53,154 nt of DNA from an uncultured Bacteroidales bacterium (GCA_944326315.1 CALVDP010000010.1:1-53154); one strand, 5' to 3'; shown: positions 1 to 8,231, counted from the stretch's first letter. Notes: a model not told the origin generated them from the letters alone. Program-made: numbers and translations.

Positions 1-79
1 ACCGTCCTTACGCCGGACTTCGTCCGCTATAGAGGTAATTCTCTTAAATTCATTCCATTCATTTCATCGAATTCACGCT
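1..79 (-). repeat. Copy A of the dispersed element (long-form type, cut by window edge)
   Basis: These bases match the distal end of the 471-bp copy at 29623-30093 read on the opposite strand. They share the variants that separate that copy from the 199-bp ones: GTCCTTACGCC instead of the CTCCCC hairpin junction, CTATAGCGG-type instead of TATAGAGG, and CTCTTAAATT instead of CTATGAAATT. The inner part lies beyond base 1. Orientation implies that the gene it serves is on the minus strand to the left of the window. Confidence 0.85.
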
Positions 80-263
80 ATTATTTCATGCTATCCGGCA
101 AATTTAATAAAAATTCCGGCTATACAGAAACGTTCCGGCATATTTGCCCGGCAGGATCGGACAGGCAGGACCGGCATTAGGACCGCACCGGGCATGATAT
201 TCTGGCCGGTATGGCCGGTACAATTTTTTTCTCACGGTTTTCACTATTTATGATAATTTTACG

Positions 264-271
264 TAGTTTTG
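264..271 (+). promoter_or_regulatory. Candidate -7 box for the clostripain-like gene
   Basis: TAGTTTTG fits the Bacteroidota TAnnTTTG consensus and lies 26 bases before the preferred ATG at 298. No clear -33 TTTG is seen at the usual 19-21 base spacing. The 78-263 stretch otherwise holds GC-rich inverted repeats (GCCCGG near 149, CCGGGC near 189) and a small direct repeat of GGCCGGTA; no gene is seen there. Confidence 0.4.
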
Positions 272-297
272 TCCGGATAAAAATTTTGCATATTGCA

Positions 298-1533
298 ATG
301 AGACATACGTCACACTCGCCATTACTCCTACTTACCGGCTTGCTGGCAGCAGCCGTACTCGCCATTTCCTGCGACAAGGGGAACAGCACACCTGAGCAGG
401 ACGGGCCGGTACGTACACTTCTGCTCTATTCGGCCGGATTCAACTCGCTGTCGACCGATCTCCAGGCTGACATAAACGACATCTGCCGCAGCTATGTACC
501 TGAAGGAAACGGGGACGGATGCGACAACCTGTTCATCCTTGCCCACCACACGTCATCGACGGGAAACTACAGAGACAAAAAACCGCCTTGCCTCATCAAG
601 ATATACAGGGACAGTGAGAGGCATACAATCCGTGATACAATCTACACATACCCGGAAGGTACAAGCGCAATAGACACCGCGGTAATGACTGACGTGCTCA
701 AATATATAAGGGACAACTACAAAAGCGACGAATACGGGATGATATTCTCATCCCATGCATCAGGCTGGCTTCCTCCGAACTTCCCTCTGACCGGAGGGTA
801 CTATACTCTCGCCTCAAGCGATTCAGGCGGACAGGAACGCAGCATAGGACAGGATGCCGGGACGGGAGACGAGTTCGATGTCAAGGATTTCGCGAAGGCC
901 ATTCCGATGAAACTGGACTACATCATATTCGACGCCTGCCTTGTAGGAGGCATTGAAGTGGCGTATGAACTCAAGGATATCTGTGACTACCTGGTGGTCT
1001 CACAAGAGGAGATACTCGCAGACGGCATGGTCTATACAAACATCTCACGCAGGCTGCTTGAAGAAAATCCGACCAATCTGGTCGGAGTCGCCGAAGACTT
1101 CTTCAACCATTACAATTCGATGAGCGGGCAGTACAAATCGGCGACAGTCTCCGTGATCGACTGCTCCAAGCTTCAGGACCTCGCGGAAGTGTGCAGCGGC
1201 ATATTCGCCAATCACAGGGAAGAGCTTGATGCAATAGACCCGGACCAGGTGCAGCAGATGCGTTATCTGTTCGAGTATTTCTACGACTTCAGGGACATCA
1301 TCACACATGCCGGAATAGATGCGGATGAGACCGAAGCCCTGGACAATGCACTTTCAGGCTGCATAGTCTACAAGGCCAACACGGACTATTTCATAGATAC
1401 GGAGCTGAAGACCTTCTCAGGACTGAGCATGTACCTTCCGACTGCGGTAAGCTCCGCAGGGAACCGGACTGTCCTGGACAATTATTACAAGGAATTCCAG
1501 TGGAATCAGGAGACCGGATATATCCCGGAATAG
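298..1533 (+). CDS. Clostripain-family (C11) cysteine peptidase lipoprotein
   Basis: A 411-residue protein of the clostripain/C11 family, cysteine peptidases that cut after basic residues. The ATG at 298 is preferred over one at 211 because it gives a lipoprotein signal directly: a hydrophobic stretch and then Cys25 in AISC. The expected catalytic pair is visible as His153 in SSHASGW and Cys214 in IIFDACL, in the usual order and spacing. After lipidation it would sit on the outer membrane or periplasmic face. No PQQ-type or polymorphic-toxin partner is adjacent; it is monocistronic ahead of the bL25 promoter. Substrate is unknown. The family is confident; proteolytic activity is inferred from the intact dyad. 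Confidence 0.85.
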   Translation: MRHTSHSPLLLLTGLLAAAVLAISCDKGNSTPEQDGPVRTLLLYSAGFNSLSTDLQADINDICRSYVPEGNGDGCDNLFILAHHTSSTGNYRDKKPPCLIKIYRDSERHTIRDTIYTYPEGTSAIDTAVMTDVLKYIRDNYKSDEYGMIFSSHASGWLPPNFPLTGGYYTLASSDSGGQERSIGQDAGTGDEFDVKDFAKAIPMKLDYIIFDACLVGGIEVAYELKDICDYLVVSQEEILADGMVYTNISRRLLEENPTNLVGVAEDFFNHYNSMSGQYKSATVSVIDCSKLQDLAEVCSGIFANHREELDAIDPDQVQQMRYLFEYFYDFRDIITHAGIDADETEALDNALSGCIVYKANTDYFIDTELKTFSGLSMYLPTAVSSAGNRTVLDNYYKEFQWNQETGYIPE

Positions 1534-1555
1534 GTTCATGCCCGGATTATTGTGC

Positions 1556-1580
1556 CCGGATTATTGCCGGAAAATTTTTT
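1556..1580 (+). terminator. Weak hairpin plus T run after the clostripain gene
   Basis: CCGG-ATTATTG-CCGG is followed by AAAATTTTTT. The stem is only four pairs. The sequence TGCCCGGATTAT occurs twice in a row here (1539 and 1553). Confidence 0.35.
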
Positions 1581-1597
1581 CTGTCGCATTATTTTGC

Positions 1598-1605
1598 TAT
1601 ATTTG
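1598..1605 (+). promoter_or_regulatory. Promoter -7 box for bL25-pth
   Basis: TATATTTG is a full match to TAnnTTTG, 79 bases before the bL25 start. Two hairpins follow in the leader: AAAAGCC/GGCTTTT at 1614-1631 and GTCCG-GAAA-CGGAC at 1643-1656, the second closed by a GNRA tetraloop. Confidence 0.7.
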
Positions 1606-1684
1606 CAGCCCCTAAAAGCCGGGCGGCTTTTGGTGCAATGGGGTCCGGAAACGGACTGAGTAACACATTTTCAAAACTACAAAA

Positions 1685-2260
1685 ATGAAACACATTGAAT
1701 TGAAAGGAGTTATCCGTGAGACGGGTAACAAGGCGGTAGTCAAGAGCATCCGCAAACAGGGGCTTGTACCTTGCAACATTTACGGGTCAGGCATCAAAAA
1801 CGTAATCTTCACAGTGTCTGCCAAGGACCTGAAGTCACTTACACATACACCGAATTCATACATAATCGACCTTGAACTCAGTGACGGCCAGAAATTCCTT
1901 GCTGTCCTCCATGAGGTACAGTGGCATCCTGTGACAGACGAGGCTCTCCACGTGGACTTCCTCGCAGTCACTGAAGACAAGCCGGTGGTGATCGACGTAC
2001 CGGTAGTCATCACGGGACACTCTGAAGGTGTGAAACTCGGAGGTAAGCTGCTCGTTTCAAGCCGCAAGCTCCGCGTCAGCGCCCTGATGGAGAATCTCCC
2101 TGACACACTTGAAGTTGACGTGACCAACCTCATGATAGGCAAGCAGATCGTCGCAGGAGACCTTCACTATGACAACATCAACATAGTATCTCCTAAGGCT
2201 ACAATCATCTGCTCTGTAAGGGCTACACGTGCTACAGCAATGGCACAGAACAACGCATAA
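1685..2260 (+). CDS. rplY: Large-subunit ribosomal protein bL25 (Ctc/TL5 form)
   Basis: A 191-residue protein that binds 5S rRNA in the large subunit. The start carries the conserved opening IELKGVIRETGNKAVVKSIR and RKQGLVPCNIYG. It is the long two-domain Ctc type: an N-terminal 5S-binding domain to about residue 90 and a C-terminal beta domain. The tail is short and lacks the acidic extension seen in some relatives. The peptidyl-tRNA hydrolase gene follows after 16 bases, the common bacterial pairing of ctc and pth, so the two are probably one transcript. The leader has two stable stem-loops, which could be a site of autogenous control; that part is inference. Confidence 0.95.
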   Translation: MKHIELKGVIRETGNKAVVKSIRKQGLVPCNIYGSGIKNVIFTVSAKDLKSLTHTPNSYIIDLELSDGQKFLAVLHEVQWHPVTDEALHVDFLAVTEDKPVVIDVPVVITGHSEGVKLGGKLLVSSRKLRVSALMENLPDTLEVDVTNLMIGKQIVAGDLHYDNINIVSPKATIICSVRATRATAMAQNNA

Positions 2261-2276
2261 CCTGACTGTCTGGAGT

Positions 2277-2903
2277 ATGGACCAGTTTCTGGTAGCCGGT
2301 CTCGGTAATATCGGCGCAGAATATTCGGACACCCGACACAACATGGGTTTTATGGTATTGGATGCCTGGGCCAAGGCATCCAATACTGTTTTCAGGACAG
2401 AACGGTACGGGAGCATAGCCGAAATACAGTTCAAGGGACGCAAGTTCACACTGCTGAAGCCATCCACTTACATGAACCTGAGCGGGAAGGCCGTGAGGTA
2501 CTGGATGAGCGAGCTCAAGCTTCCCATCGAGAAACTGATAGTGATATCAGACGACCTCAACCTGCCTTTCGGGACATTGAGAATGCGCAAGAACGGAAGC
2601 GCAGGAGGACACAACGGTCTTGCCAACATCACGGAACTTCTCGGCAGCCAGGACTATGCACGCATCCGTGTAGGCATCGGCAACAATTTCAGCCGTGGCG
2701 GACAGATAGATTTCGTTCTGGGCACGCTTGATGAAGAAGAGATGAAGCAGATGCCAGGGATATGTGACAAGGTCATCGAAGGAATCAAGGCATTTGCCAC
2801 AATCGGGCCTGACAGGGCCATGAATACATTCAATACCAGGCCCAAAAATTCAACGGTAGATACGTCTCATGACAGCCAGGCACCAACGCCTGACACGATA
2901 TAG
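2277..2903 (+). CDS. pth: Peptidyl-tRNA hydrolase
   Basis: Releases peptides from peptidyl-tRNA that has dropped off the ribosome. I chose the ATG at 2277, which opens directly with FLVAGLGNIG, rather than an earlier in-frame ATG at 2229 inside bL25. Catalytic His21 is in the TRHNMG motif; the substrate-binding YMNLSG, the ISDDLNLPFG segment and the GSAGGHNGL signature are all present. The family normally ends near AMNTFNTR; here about 20 extra residues follow, encoded in a tail-to-tail overlap of 54 bases with the minus-strand peptidase gene. Housekeeping and essential in most bacteria. Confidence 0.95.
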   Translation: MDQFLVAGLGNIGAEYSDTRHNMGFMVLDAWAKASNTVFRTERYGSIAEIQFKGRKFTLLKPSTYMNLSGKAVRYWMSELKLPIEKLIVISDDLNLPFGTLRMRKNGSAGGHNGLANITELLGSQDYARIRVGIGNNFSRGGQIDFVLGTLDEEEMKQMPGICDKVIEGIKAFATIGPDRAMNTFNTRPKNSTVDTSHDSQAPTPDTI

Positions 2904-3335
2904 CCGCATCCATGCGGACGAGCAGAACCTCCAGGAAGCTGTACTGCACCGCCATTCCCTTCCTGACGGGGAAATCCTTGACACCATGACACCGGATATA
3001 TCACCGGCACGGGCATATTCCATTCCCCTGACATTGCCGTCTCCCATTGTACGGTACAGAAGCGAGCCGTCAGGGGTGGTCGATATCCCGTATATACGGT
3101 GCAGGATATGCTTTCCATGATATCTGAACAAAATCACATCACCTTCAGACAGCTTTCCGCCGTCGTATTTCTCCAGACAGACTTTGTCCTTGCCGTTTCT
3201 CATGAAAGGGAACATGCTGTAGCCCTTGACCGTCAGCACCACATCCGTACCGGCGGAAAGAGTCTCGGTCACACTGTTGAAAAACACATCGTTGGGTATT
3301 ACCAATACCTTTGAGTCATCCTTTTCTGACATCAC
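2850..3335 (-). CDS. S24/S26-superfamily signal-peptidase-like protein (Ser/His type)
   Basis: A 161-residue protein with the signal-peptidase fold signature. GYSMFPFMRNG (Ser40) matches box B of S24/S26 peptidases and LSEGDVILF matches the following GD box. Where bacterial SipS or LexA has a catalytic Lys, this protein reads HILHRI, with His79 in the position used by archaeal and ER Sec11-type (S26B) peptidases. No N-terminal membrane anchor is evident, unlike true leader peptidases. It is the last gene of a four-gene cassette (PqqD-like, ABC exporter, HprK-like, this), 14 bases after the kinase gene, so leader removal from an exported peptide is a reasonable guess. The basic C-terminus overlaps pth. 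Confidence 0.75.
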   Translation of the reverse strand: MMSEKDDSKVLVIPNDVFFNSVTETLSAGTDVVLTVKGYSMFPFMRNGKDKVCLEKYDGGKLSEGDVILFRYHGKHILHRIYGISTTPDGSLLYRTMGDGNVRGMEYARAGDISGVMVSRISPSGREWRCSTASWRFCSSAWMRLYRVRRWCLAVMRRIYR

Positions 3336-3349
3336 AGCCTCCTTGCCTG

Positions 3350-4255
3350 TCAGGCATTGTCCACACTCCTGCGGTCTGTTCCGAACACAGTATTGTAAGA
3401 AAGCTCAGCAGCAGCAGTGTCCGGCAAACACTCAAGATGGTAAAGGGATACTGACGACACCACATCCGAAACAAGGCTGCATATCATGTCGGATGTCACC
3501 TCCACATATCCGAACGCCGGAGGACAGGAAGGGAGCATGGCACCGATAGCCTGGAGGGGAGGCAGGACTGCCATCCTGTTGTAAGGAGCCTGGCTGAGCC
3601 GCACCATGGCCTTCAGAGGCCATTTTTCCTGTCTGTAGCATGGCGTCTTGCCGCTCCACGGCGAGCCGTAGACCAATGTCCTGCCGTCATCCATGACCCT
3701 TACGAACGGGCTGTCGTCATTGAGCAGGTGCATCTCCGGATACCTCTCACGCAGAAGTCTTGTATGAGTGCTCTTGCCTGTGCCGGATTCCCCGAGAAAC
3801 ATGACAGCCGCTCCGTTGCAGACATTGACAGAGCTGTGTATTGCCGCGCACTTTCTGGGTATGCACAGCATATTCACTGCCATCCACAGGCCGAATCTCG
3901 ACATTGAAGGCGAATAATCCCCGTCAGTGGCCTTCACCGTCACATCGCCCGGAGTCCACAACAGGACCAGCGTAGAAGCCTTGTCCGGTGACTTCATGTC
4001 GAAATAGATGGACTCCCCGGCCGTACCGAAAGAGCAGTCTATACCCTCGAAACTTATTTCATAGCATACCTTCCTGCCGGAATATGTCCCGGACTGCAGG
4101 ACTTCCGCTTCCGACAAGTCAGAAACGATGCTGAAATCCGCCTCCGCTTCCGTGAAAAAATTCTGAAAGGCACCTGAATGCATCAGAAAACCAAGAAACG
4201 ACCGTCCAGTCACCGAAAAGGTGAAATCCGCCACTCTTATTCTTTTCTCTGTCAT
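3350..4255 (-). CDS. HprK-like P-loop kinase of a PqqD/ABC cassette
   Basis: A 301-residue protein resembling the C-terminal catalytic domain of HPr kinase/phosphorylase. Seen: His140 in AAIHSS, Walker A GESGTGKST at 155-163, and the paired acids LLNDDSP at 178-183, the layout of HprK-type serine kinases. The N-terminal 120 residues are not recognisable. Relatives of this kind are found in lasso-peptide and other RiPP clusters next to PqqD-like proteins, and some phosphorylate a serine of the precursor peptide. No HPr/PTS gene is in the window, so carbon-catabolite control is unlikely. It lies 44 bases after the ABC gene and 14 before the peptidase gene. Substrate unknown. Confidence 0.75.
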   Translation of the reverse strand: MTEKRIRVADFTFSVTGRSFLGFLMHSGAFQNFFTEAEADFSIVSDLSEAEVLQSGTYSGRKVCYEISFEGIDCSFGTAGESIYFDMKSPDKASTLVLLWTPGDVTVKATDGDYSPSMSRFGLWMAVNMLCIPRKCAAIHSSVNVCNGAAVMFLGESGTGKSTHTRLLRERYPEMHLLNDDSPFVRVMDDGRTLVYGSPWSGKTPCYRQEKWPLKAMVRLSQAPYNRMAVLPPLQAIGAMLPSCPPAFGYVEVTSDMICSLVSDVVSSVSLYHLECLPDTAAAELSYNTVFGTDRRSVDNA

Positions 4256-4299
4256 GATTCTTCATTATGTAAATTTAACCGGTAATCCAAAATATCTTA

Positions 4300-6006
4300 T
4301 CACTTATGACTGTTTCCGACATCAGGACCGCTGCAGTACGATGGATACCCCGCATCTGCCATGAGCCTGTCCAGGTCAATAAGTCTGGAACAAGAATCCA
4401 AAGTCTCCTGTCTGTGGGCTATCACAATGACAGTCAGAGAGTCATCTTCCTCTGAAAGCTCCGTTATGAACCTGTTGATCTCGACCTCGGCCCGGATGTC
4501 TACAGACGATGTGGCCTCATCGAAAAACAGGACCGACGCCCCCTTGTACAAAGCCCTTGCTATCCCGATACGCTGTTTCTGCCCTCCGGATATGGAGTTG
4601 CCGGCTTCCGCGAGCAATGTATCCATTCCGTCAGGCAGGCCGGAAATCCAGTCCCACAGCCCGACCTTCCTGAAAATATGTTCGATCTTCCCACGGTCAG
4701 CCCCGGATGCATCCTGTCCGAAAGCCACATTCTCGACAAATGTCCCGTTTACAAGAAAAACGTCCTGAGGCACATACCCGACAAGGGCCTGCCATGACAG
4801 GACATTCTCCCCTGTAATTTCAGTGTCATCCACGAAGAGTCCTCCGGCTTCCGGCCTGTAGAACCCCATCAGCAGATTGAACAAAGTCGTCTTACCTGCG
4901 CCTGAATGTCCCTTGATACCGACATACTCCCCTTTTCTGATTTCAAGACTGAAATCCTTGAAGAGGAACGGTCCCGCATCATCATAACGGAATGACACGG
5001 ACCTGAGAGATAATGACCTGTTGAAATCCATAGGTCCGGCTGCCTTCGGAGCATCCGTATCCGGGGCCTCAAGTATCTCCTTGAGCACGCCGATACTGTA
5101 CTCTGACGACTGGACAGACTGCCAGCATGCCACTATTGACCTGACGGACGGCAGGATTTTCATGGCCGACAGGGCAAATATCCCGAACGTCATGGATATC
5201 CCCCAGGATGTGGACATGGAAAGGAGCATAAGGAGTATTATCGACAGCATCATTGTCAGCTCCATAAAGCCGGAAGACGCGGCGGAATAAGATTCTGACC
5301 TTACCCTCACATCGCTCACCCTGGAAATGCTGTCTCCGAACACATCCGTCTGATGGCCGACAGCACCGTTTATGCAATATTCGGGATAGCCTCTGAAAAG
5401 CTCCAGTACAGAACGTATCTGATCTTTCCTGGCCTGGTTTTCCATCGCCCCAAGCGCCTTGACCCTGTTCCTTACGAAAAAGGAATAAAAGAACAGGAAG
5501 GGCCCGATGACAAATATCAGGGCAAGTGTAGGAAGCGGCTCATATATGAACAGCGCGACAAGGATGATTACCAGCAGGATTACCGCAGAGGCAGCATTCA
5601 AAAGAGAAAGCATCACGCCGGAAATGAAAGTCATGGTGACTGCATTCACCTTGTTGGCAAGATCCACGCTGTTGGACTGTCTGATGAACAGGAGTCCCCT
5701 GCTCACGAATTTCTTCAGCACAGTATCGGCAAGCGTCCCGTAAAGTGAAAAGACGAAACGGCTTCTGTACCTTGTAAGTCCGATGACAGCCATGCTTTTC
5801 ACCAGAATGAAGGCCATGGCCCCTGCGGCCACCGGCAGGACGGACAATATATTTCCTTCTTGTTCAAGTACTCTGGAGAGGACAGGTATGAACACCACCA
5901 CACCTGCAAAATCAAGGACAGCCCTGAGGAATAGGGAAAGCGATACCAGAATGCCTTTCTTCCGATAACTTTCCGGTATCAGGGAATATATATCCTTGAT
6001 TTTCAT
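4300..6006 (-). CDS. ABC exporter, fused membrane and ATPase domains
   Basis: A 568-residue half-transporter. Residues 1-300 form an ABC type I exporter membrane domain with about six segments; residues 330-560 are the ATPase, with Walker A GHSGAGKTT at 366-374, signature ISGGQKQRIGIAR, Walker B VLFFDEATSS and an H-loop in IVIAHR. It resembles the PglK/MsbA/lantibiotic-exporter group and has no C39 leader-peptidase domain, so any leader cleavage must come from elsewhere, for example the Ser/His peptidase downstream. It starts three bases after the PqqD-like stop, which points to translational coupling. The cargo is inferred to be a peptide because of its neighbours; lipid or glycan export cannot be excluded. 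Confidence 0.85.
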   Translation of the reverse strand: MKIKDIYSLIPESYRKKGILVSLSLFLRAVLDFAGVVVFIPVLSRVLEQEGNILSVLPVAAGAMAFILVKSMAVIGLTRYRSRFVFSLYGTLADTVLKKFVSRGLLFIRQSNSVDLANKVNAVTMTFISGVMLSLLNAASAVILLVIILVALFIYEPLPTLALIFVIGPFLFFYSFFVRNRVKALGAMENQARKDQIRSVLELFRGYPEYCINGAVGHQTDVFGDSISRVSDVRVRSESYSAASSGFMELTMMLSIILLMLLSMSTSWGISMTFGIFALSAMKILPSVRSIVACWQSVQSSEYSIGVLKEILEAPDTDAPKAAGPMDFNRSLSLRSVSFRYDDAGPFLFKDFSLEIRKGEYVGIKGHSGAGKTTLFNLLMGFYRPEAGGLFVDDTEITGENVLSWQALVGYVPQDVFLVNGTFVENVAFGQDASGADRGKIEHIFRKVGLWDWISGLPDGMDTLLAEAGNSISGGQKQRIGIARALYKGASVLFFDEATSSVDIRAEVEINRFITELSEEDDSLTVIVIAHRQETLDSCSRLIDLDRLMADAGYPSYCSGPDVGNSHK

Positions 6007-6009
6007 CCG

Positions 6010-6279
6010 TCAGCCTTCAAGAAGCCCGCATTCCGACAGCTTGTCGCACCATGCCTTCGCATCATGGGCGGCAAGTTCCTTGTCAATACCGTACTTGTCC
6101 ATAAGCGCCTGTGCGGCATCGTCGGCTCCGAATTCACGTCCCTGCATCGTGTTCCAGAGAAACAGGGAGGATTCGTTGAGTGATATGATTCTGGTCATGT
6201 CTTCCCCGTGTTTTCCCTGGATGATCACGACATGCTGGCCTGCCATTTCGCGGACCTTATATTTGTCTGAAATTTTCAT
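6010..6279 (-). CDS. PqqD-like RiPP recognition element protein
   Basis: An 89-residue protein matching the PqqD/RRE fold: a beta-rich first half (YKVREMAGQHVVII), then the typical ISLNESSLFLWNTMQG helix start, and C-terminal helices with DDAAQALMDKYGID. PqqD-type domains bind the leader of a ribosomally made peptide and hand it to a modifying enzyme. It opens the cassette, 3 bases before the ABC exporter gene, behind its own promoter at 6311-6318. No radical SAM, cyclase or obvious precursor gene accompanies it. An alternative role is as a carrier or adaptor for the HprK-like kinase. Family assignment is good, biochemical role is inferred. Confidence 0.8.
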   Translation of the reverse strand: MKISDKYKVREMAGQHVVIIQGKHGEDMTRIISLNESSLFLWNTMQGREFGADDAAQALMDKYGIDKELAAHDAKAWCDKLSECGLLEG

Positions 6280-6310
6280 AAGTTCTGTTGTCTATATGGT
6301 GAAAACCTTA

Positions 6311-6318
6311 CAAAGATA
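6311..6318 (-). promoter_or_regulatory. Promoter -7 box for the PqqD-ABC-kinase-peptidase cassette
   Basis: Minus strand reads TATCTTTG, a full match to TAnnTTTG, 32 bases before the PqqD-like ATG. It lies just downstream of the terminator hairpin of the pectinesterase gene, so the cassette appears to be its own transcription unit. Confidence 0.65.
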
Positions 6319-6325
6319 ATAAGAA

Positions 6326-6352
6326 GGTCCGGATTTGTCATAAATCCGGACC
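6326..6352 (-). terminator. Hairpin terminator after the pectinesterase gene
   Basis: A perfect 11-bp stem GGTCCGGATTT/AAATCCGGACC with a five-base loop. On the minus strand it is followed by TTCTTATTATCTTT, a loose T-rich run; on the plus strand by ATTAAAAAAG. Confidence 0.7.
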
Positions 6353-6401
6353 ATTAAAAAAGAAAAACTTCATGCTGAAAAAGAAAATTAATGCAGATAC
6401 C

Positions 6402-7949
6402 CTATTCCGCCCATGATGTCCCGTGCGGGCACTCAGAAAACACTGCGGCAGCATCCTTATACAAGGCTTCACAGTCGGACTGTGACAGTTCCGCGCTGCC
6501 CTGGTAACGGGATGACAGGTCAAGCGGCACTCCGGACAGGTTCATGCTCCTGTATTCCTTCCATCCTTGCGAGGATGTGGCTGAAGAAGGATTCGGGGCC
6601 GGATTTGAATACCATCCGGCATCTGAGATATGGGAAGACATCCTGCATGAAATGTAAGAAACATTGTCATAATAATCCCTGCTGCCTCCGGATCTTGCGA
6701 GGTAGACAGACCCTTCTTCCGTTCCCCCCTCTGAAGTAAGGGTGCAGTCAAGGAAGACGAATCCACGGTCTCCGGCAGCGCAGCGTGCCTGGACCACGTA
6801 CCCGCCACCGTCATTGCTGCATGAACATATTTCGCAGGAATCGAAAAGGGCAGCTTTCGCATATCCCCAGATGAAATCCACGTCGCCTGTCACCTTGCAG
6901 CCACGGAAAAGACACCACCCTTTCAGCTCAATGGTATCCTGTTCGCTGGTGAAATTGCATCCAGACGCTATCAGACGCCCGTTGTCGCAGTTGAAATATA
7001 TTGTCTCCGCCTGACTTCCATGCCCATGAGTGTTCTCAATCGAAAGATCTTCCAGCCGCAGCATGTCACAGTTCTCCACGAGCACCACAGACCGTCCGCC
7101 TGTCCTGGACACCGGCTCACCTATTTCCGGGACTGAAGTCACGCCGCTGCCGACACCGTTCACGTAATCATTGCAGTTGTCAGCCCTGATGACAGTATTT
7201 CCCTTGCCGGCACCTTTTATTGTCAGGTTGTTCTTCGAACGAATGTAAAGCTGCTCTTCATAGATACCGGCTGCAACAGAGATTGTCAGTTCATGGCTCT
7301 GCCCGCAGCTGTTGGCGAAATTCACAGCCCCCTGTATTGTCATGAAATCGCTGTCCCTGCCGCCTGCCGTGACTTCGGCATCCTTTTCGGGGCTCTGCAT
7401 CACTGAAAAGGTCCATTCTCCGGACGCAATACCGTCAAAGCCGTCAGCAAGTATTACCCCGTCGTCTATCTCCACCGAATATTCTTCACCGTAGTCGAGT
7501 CTGTCGGAATGCAGCCTGACGGTCACCGTATTGCCGTCAACCGTGACCGGATCATACCAGACAATCCTGTAATATCCTGTCGCCCCGGACCCTATCGCAT
7601 CCATAGCCGTATTGAAAAGAGTCTCACCCGTCATCTGCGGTCTGTCTGCCGCTGCTGCCACATCCGCCATGTCTATCATGTCCGCGACCGTGCCGTCGGC
7701 CCGGATTATCCTGATCTGTCCGGATGTCCCTGTCTCGGGGACAGTGCCGAATTCAATCGTCAGGTATGAATCCACGCAGGCGTTCTTTCCGTACGGATAG
7801 GCCCTGTAGACTTCAGTGACAAGTTCCGTCGGGCGCTCCACGGGCTGCGCCGTATCCTGATTTTCATCTGCAGCACTGCCCTTCTCGCAGGCTGACACGG
7901 CAAGGAGCACTGTCATTGCCGCTGCTATTCTTTCACGAGATATCTTCAT
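6402..7949 (-). CDS. Pectinesterase (CE8) lipoprotein
   Basis: A 515-residue secreted lipoprotein (signal ending LLAVSAC, Cys21). An Ig-like/Big_5-type segment (residues about 45-190, ending in SGEWTFSV) precedes the right-handed beta-helix esterase domain that opens at DFMTIQGAVNFA. Pectin methylesterase active-site motifs are visible: the SEQDTI segment and GDVDFIWG, carrying the two catalytic aspartates. It would remove methyl esters from homogalacturonan at the cell surface so that lyases can act. No SusC/SusD, lyase or other pectin gene is adjacent, so it is not part of a full PUL in this window. It has its own promoter and a strong terminator. Confidence 0.9.
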   Translation of the reverse strand: MKISRERIAAAMTVLLAVSACEKGSAADENQDTAQPVERPTELVTEVYRAYPYGKNACVDSYLTIEFGTVPETGTSGQIRIIRADGTVADMIDMADVAAAADRPQMTGETLFNTAMDAIGSGATGYYRIVWYDPVTVDGNTVTVRLHSDRLDYGEEYSVEIDDGVILADGFDGIASGEWTFSVMQSPEKDAEVTAGGRDSDFMTIQGAVNFANSCGQSHELTISVAAGIYEEQLYIRSKNNLTIKGAGKGNTVIRADNCNDYVNGVGSGVTSVPEIGEPVSRTGGRSVVLVENCDMLRLEDLSIENTHGHGSQAETIYFNCDNGRLIASGCNFTSEQDTIELKGWCLFRGCKVTGDVDFIWGYAKAALFDSCEICSCSNDGGGYVVQARCAAGDRGFVFLDCTLTSEGGTEEGSVYLARSGGSRDYYDNVSYISCRMSSHISDAGWYSNPAPNPSSATSSQGWKEYRSMNLSGVPLDLSSRYQGSAELSQSDCEALYKDAAAVFSECPHGTSWAE

Positions 7950-8005
7950 CTTGTCAGTTGTTTATGTGGTTTATGATCGTTCAGGTCCTGTATAAATGAC
8001 GGAAT

Positions 8006-8013
8006 CAAATATA
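8006..8013 (-). promoter_or_regulatory. Promoter -7 box for pectinesterase
   Basis: Minus strand TATATTTG, about 57 bases upstream of the ATG. TTTG motifs upstream are at 16 or 27 bases spacing, not the ideal 19-21. Confidence 0.5.
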
Positions 8014-8223
8014 CCGCAAAGTATCCCGGCAAATATGGACAAATCTTCAAAAAACCTGTAAAATTCGCATATCTGCCCGCACCGGTACAGCCGGGGTCCA
8101 GGTATAAGGCATTTCAATCCTTTCCTTTAGTCCGGCACATCATGCAAATACATCAGTAAAAGCATCATGTAAAAATGGTAACAAATACCGTAATACGGGC
8201 AAGCCAGGCTCTGCAAAACAATA

Positions 8224-8231
8224 TAATTTTG
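8224..8231 (+). promoter_or_regulatory. Promoter -7 box for the DUF362 gene remnant
   Basis: TAATTTTG, 27 bases before the ATG at 8258. The promoter appears intact although the gene behind it is not. Confidence 0.55.

Noticed and set aside
3350-4255. HprK as a carbon-catabolite-control kinase
   Set aside because: No HPr or PTS gene is nearby, the N-terminal half does not match HprK, and the neighbours point to peptide maturation.
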